Source of the DNA: Pegea sp. RAD2-039
Lineage: Eukaryota > Chordata > Thaliacea > Salpida > Salpidae
NCBI GenBank assembly: GCA_034620365.1
Contig: JAQGEQ010000237.1
Location: 144,001-208,000, forward strand
DNA length: 64,000 nucleotides
Direction of reading: 5' to 3'
Positions 33,580 to 45,926 of the stretch are shown here, one piece after another. Both the position numbers and the translations under genes were made by a program. Each line of letters begins with the position of its first letter. Position 1 is the first letter of the stretch. Below the pieces are notes generated by a model. The model was given only the letters and a program-made list of their open reading frames with translations. It was not told where the DNA came from and did no database searches.

Positions 33580-36500
33580 AAATAATAAAAATTATCGGTT
33601 TAAATATGAAGTTAACAGAAGACAATTTAGCATTTATATAAAATTCTGAAAATAGAAAAAAAAGATTTAATTCTTATGAAAATCGAAACTTAGTATTACG
33701 TTTTTGCATTAAATTTGGAAATAAACTAAAATTATATAAACATTTCTCCTCTAGTTACTAAATATTTCGAATTTCTCCTTTTGATAACTTGCTAACAATT
33801 ATATCTGTTTTTTCTTAGTAAGCTTTTTATAAAGAAATTTGGTTCTAACTAGATTCAAATTGTCAAGAAGAATTTTTGTAAATACTCTAATTTAAAAATT
33901 GCATTTAATTCAACAACAACAACTTAATGAGCAACAACAATGAGACTACAACAGTTTGAACAGACTATAGAAAAATGATGAAATGAAATCGTTTATATAG
34001 TATCAATTTGGTCGTGAACAAATAATTGATGTCCAATAGCAATCGAACTGTTTTTAATTATTCTTTCGTGTGTGTATGAGCAAATATTCCAATGTTTTAA
34101 CTTTGCTATTAAGCCTTAAACTATTAAATATTTGTTTTAATTTTGAAGTTCAGTCACTTTTTAAACTCATTTCAAGCAATCAGTAAGTTTGAAAAATTGA
34201 TTTTCCTGTCATTTTTGTAAAAAAAATCTATTTTCCGAATTTAAATATCCATTAGCTTTCAATTTTATGAGATATTTTGATGTTTTACAAAAGAAATAAT
34301 AAATAATGATAAAATAATAAAAATAATATTCAATCTATATCTTTAATTTTTGATCTTTAAATAATTACTTCAAAAATAAAGATTTTGAACGTATTACGTT
34401 TTTGATTAAATTATAACATTAATTTAAAATAAGATAAAAATTAGAGATTCAAAATGATTTATAGAATTGATTAGAATTGTAACTATAAGATTAATTTAAA
34501 TTCAAGCAAACAGTAATTTTTTAAAATTTATTTTTCTTTTATTTTCTATATTGATTTATGAATATTGCATAATTCTATTAATGGAAATACAGATACTTCA
34601 AAAATGTTTAAATTAAAACTATTTTTTTAAATTTAATAAAAAAGATTGGTCCCAAACTTAAATAACTTTATTTAAAAACGTAACTAGAATTCAGTTTAAG
34701 TTTGATTCATTTATCTAGCAAAGAAGTTAGATTTACAAATTAGAACCAAACTCTTTTTATAACGATATATTGAGTATTTTATACTTATCAAGCATTTGTT
34801 GTAATCTTTCAAAATTAACATTAAAATTTCAATTGTTTCAATGTGTAACTTTGAAAAATCTATTCAGTACAAATATCATACATTTAGTTAAATGTCTAGT
34901 TAAATGTCAGTGACAAAAGACGTACAAATAAACATGGTTAGAAATACTGTTATGAGTGAAAAATTTTTATGGTGATCTACAAATTAAACAAAAATCAATT
35001 TAAAACATGAAAATGCGAAATTTATGCTACTAAAAAACTTTTCTAATAAAAATCATATTGAAAAAAAATAAATATTATTATTATCATTAATATCATTATT
35101 ATTTGTTAGAAATAAATATAAATGTAAGTTTAATAAAACGTTTCTTTGAGATATTTTTATAATTAGATTAACTTTTTGTTGTTTGTAATTTCAGATAAAT
35201 ATTGACTAAAGGCGAATGAGATAATTACTTAAATAAATTACTTAAATGTTTGATTGCTAACCTCTTATCTGTACACTGATTTTTTTATTCAGGAAAATAA
35301 TTAAATTAATTTTCAACTTTGTAATTAAATTTTAAGAATTATAAAGTAAACAGTTTGTACGAAAGAACAAAAGTAAACAGTTTGTAAGAAACATATGAAT
35401 AATCAGCCTGAAATAATAGTAGAAAAGTTAATCAACTTTTTATACAAATATAATAAATTTAGTATCTCTTGTTTAAAACTTATTAATTCTCATTCTTCAA
35501 CATTTTCAAAAGCTGCTTGACTTTTAATTTAGATTTTTCAAATTTAATCTTTTATTATGAAAATTCTTATTTCCTCAAGTAGCTATTCACTTTAAAATAG
35601 TCTTCATTCCTCTAAGAATATTATTTTTCTGCTAATTTCACTTTCAATCAAACCTAACTGACTGATGGTCATTATTATAATTTTTTATTCAGATATTTTT
35701 ATGATTAAAAACTTTTTCTTTTTATAAATTTTAAAAATTCAAATTGCTTGTTAGTATTAATCAAAATATAAAATGAGCCTAGTTAGCTGGTTATTTTCAC
35801 AAAAAATAATCAGAGAATCAAATTACAATTTATATATAATATAGTCTTTGACAGAGACAATTAATTTGCTAAGAGACAAGTTTCAACATGTTTAGTTTGT
35901 TAATCAAAAATTAACTTGTCTTCTTCTGTTACTTGATGCACTAGAATTCAAAATTAGATTTGAATATACTTCTCTGTCATATTTGGAAATATAATTGACT
36001 TCTTTTAACAAATAATAAATATATAAAATATTTAGATTATCTATGAAAACAAATAATTAATCTAAAAACTGATTTTTATTCAAATAAATTACTTCATCAA
36101 GTAGTTACTGAATGGTTACTTCAAAACAGAAAGTTTTAATTTCTATGTAAATTACAAGAATAAGTTTCTTGCTGTTTGTTTTGAAATTAGAAATTAAATT
36201 TAGAAAAATATCAAATTACTGTTTAGTATAATCAGGTCTGAAAATTATTATAAAACTGGATAATTTGGATGGTAAATAGTTTAACATTTTTGATTTCATG
36301 TTTATCTGAATTTAAGATTTTTGTGAAGATATTTAATTTGCTACAGAGCAAAGTAAAAACACGTTTCGTTATTTATTAAAATTAAATATTTATTTATTTG
36401 CTTATTTTGGCTTGTTAAGCATTACAAGTCAGAATTAGATACTGAATAATATTTTGTGCCATATATGTACCTATTATTGACTTCTATAAGAAAATTGTAA

Positions 36501-37313
36501 TTATATAAAAAAGTTAATTTGTTTATGAAAACAAATAACTCAACTTATTACTGATTTTTAAAAATAAAGTTTTGTATAAAATTTCTAAACATAAAATGAA
36601 GTTTATTTCAATATTAAATTAATGATAAATATTAACAATATAAAATTAATTTAGAAATAAAGGTGTTGTTTTTCAGAATGAATTCATAACTGAATTTTGA
36701 TTAAAAGTATAAAGAAAATTTTAAAACTATTTAAATTATTTAGCCATTAAAATTATTAATTTAAAGTTAAAAATATATTTTAATAAACACTTTTACGTTT
36801 TTTGCTTTGGTGTCAAAATAAGGAAATACGAAATAATGAAGCTCAGCAGAAATCTGAAGAAATATATATTCAGATTGTAAATTCAAACTAAACATTTTAA
36901 TTAAGGACATTTTTACTTTTTGCTACAGAGTTTGTTATAAGACCTTACATTCACAAAAATAGCTTTCAAACATCACTTGAAACTACCTTAAAACAAACTT
37001 TAAGACAAAAACTTAGAATCTATTGTTATTCTTATCATTTGTTTTAGTAAAGTTCATTTTTTTGGTGCTACCAAACATGATACTTTGCAAGTTTTTTGGT
37101 TTTAGAATTATGTTTTTTAAATTATTGATGTATTTTAATACATAGGAAAATGTGAAAAAAATTAAAACTACATCTTAAATAATCATTAATTTAAAATATC
37201 TGATAATCAAATCTTCATTAATTAGCTTTTGGTAGATATAAATTACAGAAGATAAACAAATGAGAAGAAACTATCTGTGATTTTATACATAATAGTCATG
37301 TATAAACTTTTCA
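33580..37313. other. Gene-free end of unit B
   Basis: AT-rich. It is colinear with unit A up to about 35,840, then shorter. No protein or RNA gene seen. Confidence 0.5.
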
Positions 37314-38287
37314 TCAAGGAAAACTACAATATATTACAGTATTTAAAACCAAATAAATAACACCAGAACAACAAGATAAAAATAAGCTTCTTTTTATGTG
37401 GTCATTAATTATATCAAAGATATAAACTTCTTCATTTAAGCAATAACTTGAAAATTTATAAAAATTTAAATTCATTGAGTGACAAATATAACATTTATTT
37501 ATGGAAAAAAATGTATTAATACTAACTTTTGATAAACTTCTTGAGTGTTTTATCAAATCACAAGAACCGTTAAGATTGTTTTTATCGATATTTATGTTCT
37601 ACTTTAAAATATACAAAGAAAAATCAGATTTCATAATTTCATTACTTTTCAAACTTTTAAATTTGTTAAATGAATTGTTTTTAATTAAATGCAGTTTGAT
37701 TTTATCATTATTAGACAAATCTAATTCTTTAATACAAGTAGGAAACGAAAACAAAGAAATATTAGTAATCAAATTTCCTGATAAATCAATTTTCTTTAGT
37801 TGTTGAAAGTTTGAAAAATCTGAGTCTTCAATCAGAGCGGTAAGTTTGTTGTTTCTTGCTGAAAATATTCGAAGATTCTTCGGAAGATTCTTACTTGTTG
37901 TATTTATCGATTCAATCTTGTTGTCATCTAATATCAGCTTAGTTAGATTTTCTAAAACAAAATTTATAAATTCAATATTTTGGAAAATGTTGTTGGTAAT
38001 CTTTAGCAAATTCAATTTATTATAGTTGGTATCAATATCAAGTTCAAACAAACTGTTGCTGGAGGGAATTACTGAAGTTACATGTAAACTCTTTGTAAAA
38101 AGTGGGAATCTTGTTAATGTAACAACAACACATAAAACGACTTTTGGAATTATATAACAACTTGATAGTTCAGAATCCTCTTCATAAAAATCTCTAAAAG
38201 TAGAAATTCTATAAAGATTTAAAATATAAAAGATCTTTGTACCGAAGTTAGTTGACTTGAGAAAGATAATAATAAACAGTTTGTCAT
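37314..38287 (-). pseudogene. LRR protein reading frame, minus strand, unit C (in-frame TAG)
   Basis: The best-preserved minus copy. The LRR frame runs to KSDFSLYILK, where one TAG (37,599-37,601) interrupts it. The same frame then continues (NINIDKNNLNGSCDLIKHS) for about 90 more residues to the hydrophobic end SLFLSCCSGVIYLVLNTV. The continuation aligns with the LRR C-cap and membrane part of the plus-strand receptor, so the TAG is a single nonsense change or read-through site. No in-frame ATG; the candidate start at 38,285-38,287 is in the other frame. Confidence 0.6.
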
Positions 38288-39322
38288 CAGCTGACAATTT
38301 TAGTAATGCGCCCTTTAGCGGATAAAAATTAAATTATTTCGATGATAAAAATTTTAAAACTTTTCTATGCTTTTAACAAAGTTTTAAAATAAAACTAATA
38401 AAGTTGTAATATCTATTATAGCTTTCTATGGATAGTATTTGTGTCAATATCCCTAAGCAACTAAGAATTACTTTAGAAAAATCAACATCATGAAAAGGAA
38501 GACACCATAAAAACTATTAATTCTTTTGCTTTCACTTTATTTTGTTTTGTTTCAACAACATCACTTTGGCTCAAACAGTATGATTGTTCAAGATGGAAGC
38601 AGGTCTTTTAATTACTAGTTTTTTTATCAGTTAGTTGTCACATATTTAGGTTCTTTTTTCTTTAAATCAAACGGTTTTTATCGGTAAATTATCAAATTAC
38701 TTTTTATAAAAAAACTCTAATCTTAAAATTTTTAATTAGAAATCATTTTTGCCATAAAAATTTGCATCTTAAGAATTAAAAAAAAAATTGTTTAGTTTTT
38801 AAAAAAACTGAAATGATTTTTCTAATCTTTTTTCCGGAAATTTATTTCCAAAAGATTATTTTGAACAAAATTTAACATAAATGGTTTTTACAACAAAAAT
38901 CTGAATACTGTAAAAAATTTTTAAATCTGAAAAATGTATTTATTTTCAACTTTTTTTTTCAAACAAAAAATTGTAGATCGATGTGAAGAATATTCAAACG
39001 ATATTTTCTACTATTTGAACTTTTGAACTTTGTTGTCAGTTCTATATTTGCATCTGAACAATATTTTTTTTCAGATATTGAAAATAGTCTTTTGTCTCTA
39101 TTTTGACCTTTAACTGTTTTTTTTTCTGAGAAAGTATATTGTTGCTTCAATAAAGACAATGCCAGTTTAAAAATATCAACACTTACTACTATATAAAGAT
39201 CCAAATAAATTTAAGCAATATCACAAGCTTTTTAGTCTATACTTTTCAAACAGAAAATTCAGAAAAAGTCTCTTATGTTTATATACTCGAAAGAGATGAA
39301 TATTAATTTAATTTTTTTATTG
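38288..39322. other. Divergent spacer between LRR genes, unit C
   Basis: Counterpart of 678-1,712, slightly more diverged from A and B than those are from each other. No gene. Confidence 0.5.
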
Positions 39323-39690
39323 CTTTCATTTTAAGTGGTAGTAAAGCGTACAACTGTTATCCTTTAACTGGTTGTGATTGTTCAATTACTTATGTTTTAT
39401 GTTATAACAATAAGTTTAGAAAAATCCATTAATTCGACAAAGATTAGAGATTTCTTCGCTAGTTTTGTCAAACAATAACATCACTGTAATCAACATTGAT
39501 TTGAAATATATTAATTTAGAATTACTACAAATAATCCCAAATTGTTATTTTTGAAAATTAACTAAATTGATACCAGATTACAACAAGATTGAATCAATAC
39601 AACAAGTTGGTAGCTTCTGAAAAATATAAAATATTTTTAGCAACAAGCTCGACTTATTTGTAGAATTAACAGGAAAGTTTCAAAGTGTAA
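39323..39690 (+). pseudogene. LRR gene relic, unit C
   Basis: Same relic as in A and B. The acceptor-like tatag reads tattg here. Confidence 0.55.
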
Positions 39691-39782
39691 GTCTAAGTTG
39701 AAATCTTAGCTTTGATTATAAAGCAATAGATTGGTTTTAGAAATAAATCATTTAATTTTTCGTTTAGTGTTTTCACAGAAAA

Positions 39783-40850
39783 ATGACTTTGACTAAAGTT
39801 TTTTGTTTATGCTTGATGATAATATCAAATAGTTTTTGTGAAGAAGATTCTGAACTATCAAGTTGTTATATAATTCCAAAAGTCATTTCATGTGTTGATG
39901 TTACATTAACAAGATTCCCACTTTATACGAAGAGTTTACATGTAACTTCAGTAATTCTTTCCAACAACAGTTTGTTTGAACTTGATATTGATACCAACTA
40001 TAATAAATTAAATTTGTTAAAGATTACCAACAACAATTTCAAAAATATTGAATTTATAAATTTTGATTTAGAAAATCTAAATAAGCTGATATTAGATGAC
40101 AACAAGATTGAATCAATCAATACAACAAGTCAAACTCTTCCGAAAAATCTTCAAAGATTTTCAGCAAGGAACAACAAACTTACTGCTCTGAATGAAGACT
40201 CAGATTTTTCAGACTTTCAACAACTAAAGAAAATTGATTTATCAGGAAATTTGATTACTAATTTTTCGTTGTGTTCTTTTCCTATTAATATTGAAAGCTT
40301 GGATTTGTCTGATAATTCAATAATATTTTTATCATTAAAAAAATGTAAAAATCGTTTATTTTCTGATTATACAAACCTTTCATATCTCTTCTTGCAAAAT
40401 AACAAAATTAAAACCTTTTATTTTCATCCATTGATACCTACAACAAATCATTTCAACAAAAACTTTTTAAAAATGGAACTATTTCGAAACGATTTTAATT
40501 GTTCGACAAATTTTACAAGGTTTAACACGAATATATTAAAAATAAGAAATGTAGAAATTAAATGTGAACATAGTTGTTGTAAAAGTAATACCTGTTTGAT
40601 TTGTATCATTAGTGGTTGTTTTGCTTTTGTACTATTTATATTTATTGCTTACATTGTTCTTGTAAAGTATGTTAAAGATGAACCAGATGAAGATGAACCG
40701 ATTTATAGTTTTGCAGTTGATCCTATTGATGTCAGAAATGATTCTCATCAACAGGTTGACTCTTCATTATTTTCTGGAAATCGTGTGAACTCTTCTTATA
40801 AGAAAACGGAAAACGAACCTGTATATTCTGTAATTGATAGAAAAGTTTAG
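39783..40850 (+). CDS. LRR single-pass membrane receptor, unit C copy
   Basis: 355 residues with signal peptide 1-19, seven LRRs, Cys cluster and membrane helix, where C274 replaces S274 and V283 replaces R283, making the helix more hydrophobic than in A. The tail has EPIYS (Y308) and EPVYS (Y348), ending IDRKV. No frame damage. It is the last intact member of the array. Confidence 0.85.
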   Translation: MTLTKVFCLCLMIISNSFCEEDSELSSCYIIPKVISCVDVTLTRFPLYTKSLHVTSVILSNNSLFELDIDTNYNKLNLLKITNNNFKNIEFINFDLENLNKLILDDNKIESINTTSQTLPKNLQRFSARNNKLTALNEDSDFSDFQQLKKIDLSGNLITNFSLCSFPINIESLDLSDNSIIFLSLKKCKNRLFSDYTNLSYLFLQNNKIKTFYFHPLIPTTNHFNKNFLKMELFRNDFNCSTNFTRFNTNILKIRNVEIKCEHSCCKSNTCLICIISGCFAFVLFIFIAYIVLVKYVKDEPDEDEPIYSFAVDPIDVRNDSHQQVDSSLFSGNRVNSSYKKTENEPVYSVIDRKV

Positions 40851-40905
40851 AATTAAATTCTAATAAAAAGTCGGAATAGATATTTTATATTCAGAAATTA
40901 AATCG

Positions 40906-42737
40906 TTCTGTTACTATATTTGGTCATATTTTTAGATTGATTTCTTTCTTATATTTTCTTTTTAAAATTAAAGAAATATTTTTTCTACTCATTTATTGAA
41001 TTTTCTTGGGCAAAAAGTAAAAGCGAAGTTTTTATAAAATGAATTCTTTTTGATTCTTTTATTGTATCTATAAGCTAAAGATATTCATAAAAAAGACACT
41101 AAAATGAATGAGAAATATCAATAAAAATTATAAATAAAAGTAGTTTGTAATAATTTATAGAAAGATGTTTTAGTTTAAGATTTGTTCCAGCTGGTTTGAA
41201 ACAAAGTGTCCAGAAGATTTGGATTATGAACCTGCAGAAAAAGACTCTTGCAAATAAAACTCTTAATTTTATCATTTTAAAAAATCGGATTAAATATTTG
41301 ATGACTTGTTTTTATTAAGTGAGATCAGCCATAAGATCAAAGATTACAAATCAATAGCTCCATGGTCACAAAGATTTGATCACGTGATGATTTTTATTAT
41401 ACAATATAAAGATGCTTTTTCGGTGCTTCCTAAGATAGTTGTTTAGAAACGATATTTGAAATTGTAAACACCTACTGAATAGCTTCGAGTTTTATTCCTG
41501 TCAGTTAATAAATTTACATCTTTAGTAAAATTAAGTTAATTTAAATTTACCAAAAATAAAACTTTATACAGAAAATTTGTTTATCTTTGATGTAGCTAAA
41601 AAAAAATATTGACAAAAAGTTTGTTCAAAAATTAATTTTTTATTTAGTTTATGACTTTGATTCTTTATAAAAAAAAAGAATCCAGAATTATTATATGAAA
41701 ATATAATTCTGAAGGTTTAGTAAGATCAGCTGTTTATAAAATGCTTCAAGTAACAACGAAGTCATGAGCAGACAAAAATACTTCAGGGTACTTAATACAT
41801 GATTTTATTAGTTCAAGAAATTTTTTCTTCCGTGTATGTATGTTTAAAACAAACAAATCTTTGAGTACAAATAGTTTGTTTTCTTTTGCTTTATACTCCT
41901 TCCTTTTCAAAGTAATTTATAATGCAACGCCCTAAAACCAACTTCCTGTTGTCTTGATTTTGTTGACATAAGTTTTATGAACCAGTAATAAAAAACTAAA
42001 CGAAGAAAATGTCTTTATTTTTGCGTAGAAAATAATTTTAGCTTTTTTAGCAAATTAAATTTTTTGTGGTGTAAAACGATTTGACAAAAGCAATAGTTTT
42101 TAAATAAGCTTTAACAAAGTTAAATAAAATTTTAGATACTATTTTTAAAAGTTGGTGAACTTTTTGTAAAATTTATATTTATAATTTGTAAAACAATAAA
42201 CGTTGAAATGAAATGTTATTTCTATTTTTAAATATTATTTTTACTAAATTAAAAAAGCTACTTATTTAAAGAGAAACAAAATTTTATAAATATTTTAGTT
42301 TAGATCTATAGTTTAATCAAATATAATTTCAAAATACCAGCTAAAAACAGAGTAAAGGAAACTGATTTATTTAAGTAAGCTGTAAGCAGCTCTTCAGTAA
42401 GAAAAACTGAAACCAAGTTAATTAAAAAAACTCAATTATTTATTATTTTTTAACTTCTAAACTTCACAAGAAAAACTTAAACTAGTAAATTCAAGAAAGC
42501 TAAATCGTAATAAATATATTTAACAAAAACAGAAATATTTTCAGGAAGGATTTAGTTAAATAAAACTGAAATGTTTAAAGCTCAAATAAATATTATATAA
42601 AATCTATCTCCATCAAAATAAATCTCACCAACATGTTTGATAATGAAACATTTTTTATTGACAATGACTCGAAAATTTTTTAAAGTATTTATAATTGGCA
42701 TCAAAGTGCACGTAAAGAAGTTTTTTTACTTAACATT
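40906..42737. other. Gene-free stretch right of the duplication array
   Basis: AT-rich unique sequence. I see no gene, RNA or repeat. Confidence 0.45.
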
Positions 42738-43247
42738 CTAATTTTTTTGACTTGTGTGACTTTTTAAATGACAAACAAGATTCAATTTTTCTGAAAAGCA
42801 TTGCAAACAAAACACACATTGAAATGAACTCTCATTGCTGCTAGATACTTTGTTGACTGTAAGGGGTAAGCCCTCAGAGGATTTCTTTTTAAAGAATTTA
42901 GATTTAAACCTTTTTTCATTAAAGTGATTTTTTTTATGGCGAGTTAGAAGTACTTGATTAGAAAAACCATTAAAACAAACTTCACAAACGAATTTCTTAC
43001 GATTATTGTGGCTTCGCATATGTGCAATAAGTAATGAATAATATTTGAACTGTTTTTTACAAACAACACAATCGAAACTGGTCTCTTTTGTGCTTTTTGA
43101 TGTCTTGGTAATTTTCTTGACTCTCTTTAGAGCTGCAACCATTTCTTTATCATCTTCTTCATCAAACCACATTAAATTATAATTAGAATTGTTTTCATCA
43201 GAACAGTTTCCGTTTCTGCAAGCCATGTGTTCTTTATTTTCATTCAT
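42738..43247 (-). CDS. Small C2H2 zinc-finger protein
   Basis: A single-exon frame of 169 residues with a clear ATG. Three C2H2 fingers all have spacing C-x2-C-x12-H-x3-H: C60/C63/H76/H80, C88/C91/H104/H108 and C144/C147/H160/H164. Fingers 1 and 2 are joined by a short linker; finger 3 is separated by a basic Lys- and Ser-rich stretch (112-138) that could be a nuclear localisation signal. The N-terminus is acidic (DEEDDKE). Predicted to bind nucleic acid in the nucleus. It could be the last exon of a larger gene, but I see no convincing upstream exon. Confidence 0.75.
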   Translation of the reverse strand: MNENKEHMACRNGNCSDENNSNYNLMWFDEEDDKEMVAALKRVKKITKTSKSTKETSFDCVVCKKQFKYYSLLIAHMRSHNNRKKFVCEVCFNGFSNQVLLTRHKKNHFNEKRFKSKFFKKKSSEGLPLTVNKVSSSNESSFQCVFCLQCFSEKLNLVCHLKSHTSQKN

Positions 43248-45690
43248 TTTTATATAAACATGTCTATAACTTCAAAAAATAAAAAGATATCAGATTATTT
43301 AAATAGCTAACCTAATACATTAAAAAGTTAAACTAATAAAAAAGCTTTCTTTTAAATTTTGTGTCTATAAATTTGAAAATTCTCTACAACATTAAAAATT
43401 GTTTTCTTAGACATCAAGCTCAAAGCCTAAAAATAAAAATATCAAAAACTTACTTCAAAAGTACAGAAAATCTGAAAATTAAATCTTCAAATATTTTTAT
43501 TTTCTCTTTGGCTTAAACGTTTGCTGAATAAAATTGCAAAAAAATGTTTTTAATCAGTTTTAGCAAAGCATATTTTTAAATCTGTATTTTTGATCAAAAA
43601 ATTGTAAAATCTACCATCTTACAATACAGTTTATGATTATTAATTCTGATTTTTTTATATATTCTAATCTGTTATCGATAAATTATAGGAAACTGATACT
43701 TTAATATTGAAGTATTAGGTTAGAACCTCCTCACCACACTTAGTTACAGAAGGACTCGAACTCTCTTGTAAGAAATCTCACAAGTTTTTTACTGTAACTT
43801 GTAGGACTTAACAGGACAATACCATAAATGATTGATGTTATTATTTTCCAAGGATTACTAGTGGATGAATTTGGGATTCAGGACATAAGACAAGGAAGAG
43901 AAAATTACATTGTTACACTTCTCTAGGAAATTCAATACTCTTTTTTTAATGGATTTAGAATTTAATCTTTACTTTCTTAATTGATGAAGATGATTGACAA
44001 CAAGAAAATAAAACTTCAATTTTATCATCCTAATCTTCCTTTCATCCCTCCTTTTAGTAAAGTTTTCAGATTACTTCTTTTTCTCTAGTATCTGATTATC
44101 TGTTTTCAAATGTAGAAGTTGTAAAATGATAAGTTTTTAGTGGAATCAAACTTATGTATATTTAGCCTTGCATCAATAAAGTGAGATCATTATAGAGTTT
44201 AGGGAAGAGACAATTCATCATTTCATGAGATTTATTGTCTGCTACTAGTAATAAAAATGATCTTGGTAATGTATTACTTAATTATTATATTATTGATTTA
44301 TTTTAAAACATATACTAGCAGTATATTATTTAAATAATCTCTACTTTATAACATTACTTCAAGAAATTTTTTTTTTAATGTGTTTTAGATTTTTACGGCT
44401 TATTATGATTTAATAGTTTCAACTTTGAATAAATTAATCAAACTTTTCTTAATTTCAGTTTGCTTTTTAAACAGAATTATCTATCATTAGATTTCAATTT
44501 CTGTAGTACAGGTTTGATTTTTTATTGAAAAAGTAACTTAGTTGACATTAGTTTAAAAAATATTTATCAATAAAACTACATATCTGTAAACACCATCCTT
44601 TCTAGCCATTCAACTGTCGCTGTTTAGACTAAAACGATACATAGAATAAATACAATAATTCAAATACTTCAAAATACTTTACTATTTCAGTATATTTTGA
44701 CCTAAAAATATTCGAGAAATTATTTGTAAACAATAAATTATTTTGGTTGAATAGTTAAGGAAATGAAACTATTTTATACAAAATAATTTCTTCTTAACTT
44801 TACTAGTTACTTAGAGTTACAATAACAATTCGTATAAACATTTAAATTATTTTATTTTCTAATTCACGTTTTAATCAAGTAATATCAAATTGTTCATTTT
44901 ATTTTTCATCATATTTTTAAAAGTATTAATCAGAATAAAATTACTTTTGTGGAATTTTTTCTTGTTAAAACGACAACAACTCCTCATATGAGACATAAAT
45001 GTATTTTGTAAAATAAATCAGTGATCTGTAATAAAAAATACGTCTAGTTTAAATTCTGCTGAAATATTAAAAAATTTTAACAGCTAAAAAACAGTTTAAT
45101 TAGATTTGTTCAGATTTAATAAGGATATCAAAATAATAAAACTTAAAGTTAAGAATTTTACATCATGGTGTGATATTACCATTACTTTTGTAAATCAAAT
45201 ATAATAATTTATTGCATAAAAAAGTAAAATTAAACTTCACATGAACTATAATAATCAGAGAAAAAGTCTAAAAATTCATAAGAGTTTATTTATCATAACC
45301 AAAAATTTTGATAAATATTTTATATTATTAAACATTTAATAAAAAATAGTTTTGTTTTCAAAACTTTGCTAAATATTTACAAACTAACTTTAGAAAAAAT
45401 AGTTTTCAATAATTTTAACTATAGTTAAAACATTTTTAAGCAGTTTGAAAATGATTAGAAATCAAACAAGTAAAGCTCTATGTTTTGTAGGTTTACTTGA
45501 AAGCATTAATTTCTTACAAATGAGTTTTTTTATTTTGGTTGATATGAGATAAAACTTATAGTGATTTAGGAAGCTACTTTCTGCGAAAAAATAAGATAGT
45601 AAGAAAACTATTTGAAATAAAAAGTGTGTTGATCTATTTTTATAATAGTTTACACAAAATATAAACAAATTTGATGAGAATGTAATAACA
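43248..45690. other. Intergenic stretch
   Basis: AT-rich with no coding support, apart from the tRNA-like hairpin at 43,742-43,799. The open frame at 45,462-45,668 has no protein-like features. Confidence 0.45.
43742..43799 (-). other. tRNA-like hairpin without D arm
   Basis: An 8-bp perfect outer stem (agttacag/ctgtaact) encloses an 8-bp inner hairpin with loop ATTT and, on the minus strand, a B-box-like AGTTCGAGTCC. There is no D arm, A box or usable anticodon loop. It may be a degraded tRNA, a SINE head or chance. Confidence 0.3.
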
Positions 45691-45697
45691 ATCGCTG

Positions 45698-45705
45698 TAT
45701 ATAAG
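45698..45705 (+). promoter_or_regulatory. TATA box candidate of ADAMTS-like gene 1
   Basis: tatataag is followed by tcagttcagtttg. A start about 30 nt on (near 45,728) would give a non-coding first exon ending at 45,780 (cgactacaggaa before gtaagt), spliced to 45,918. Confidence 0.5.
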
Positions 45706-45926
45706 TCAGTTCAGTTTGTCTTTAACACAGTAGAAAGAGAAGGGTTACTAACCTATTGAAGCTACATACGACTACAGGAAGTAAGTTTTCTTCTTAAGAC
45801 AAGATTATAAATTTGTAGTCAGATATTTGATTTAAATATAAAATGTCTTTTAAAGTTTTCAGTTATTTATTGAAAATTGTATTTATAATTCTTTAATTTT
45901 TTAATCTTTTTGTTTAGAATACGTTG

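Larger units (their letters stand above)
37190..40905. repeat. Segmental duplication unit C (partial)
   Basis: Third copy, covering only the LRR pair. Similarity to A and B stops about 50 bp after the LRR gene (after aaattaaatcgttctgttac). No tRNA block or six-exon gene follows. Confidence 0.85.

Noticed and set aside
38959-39204. 81-codon minus-strand frame in the unit C LRR spacer
   Set aside because: Interrupted in the nearly identical spacers of units A and B.
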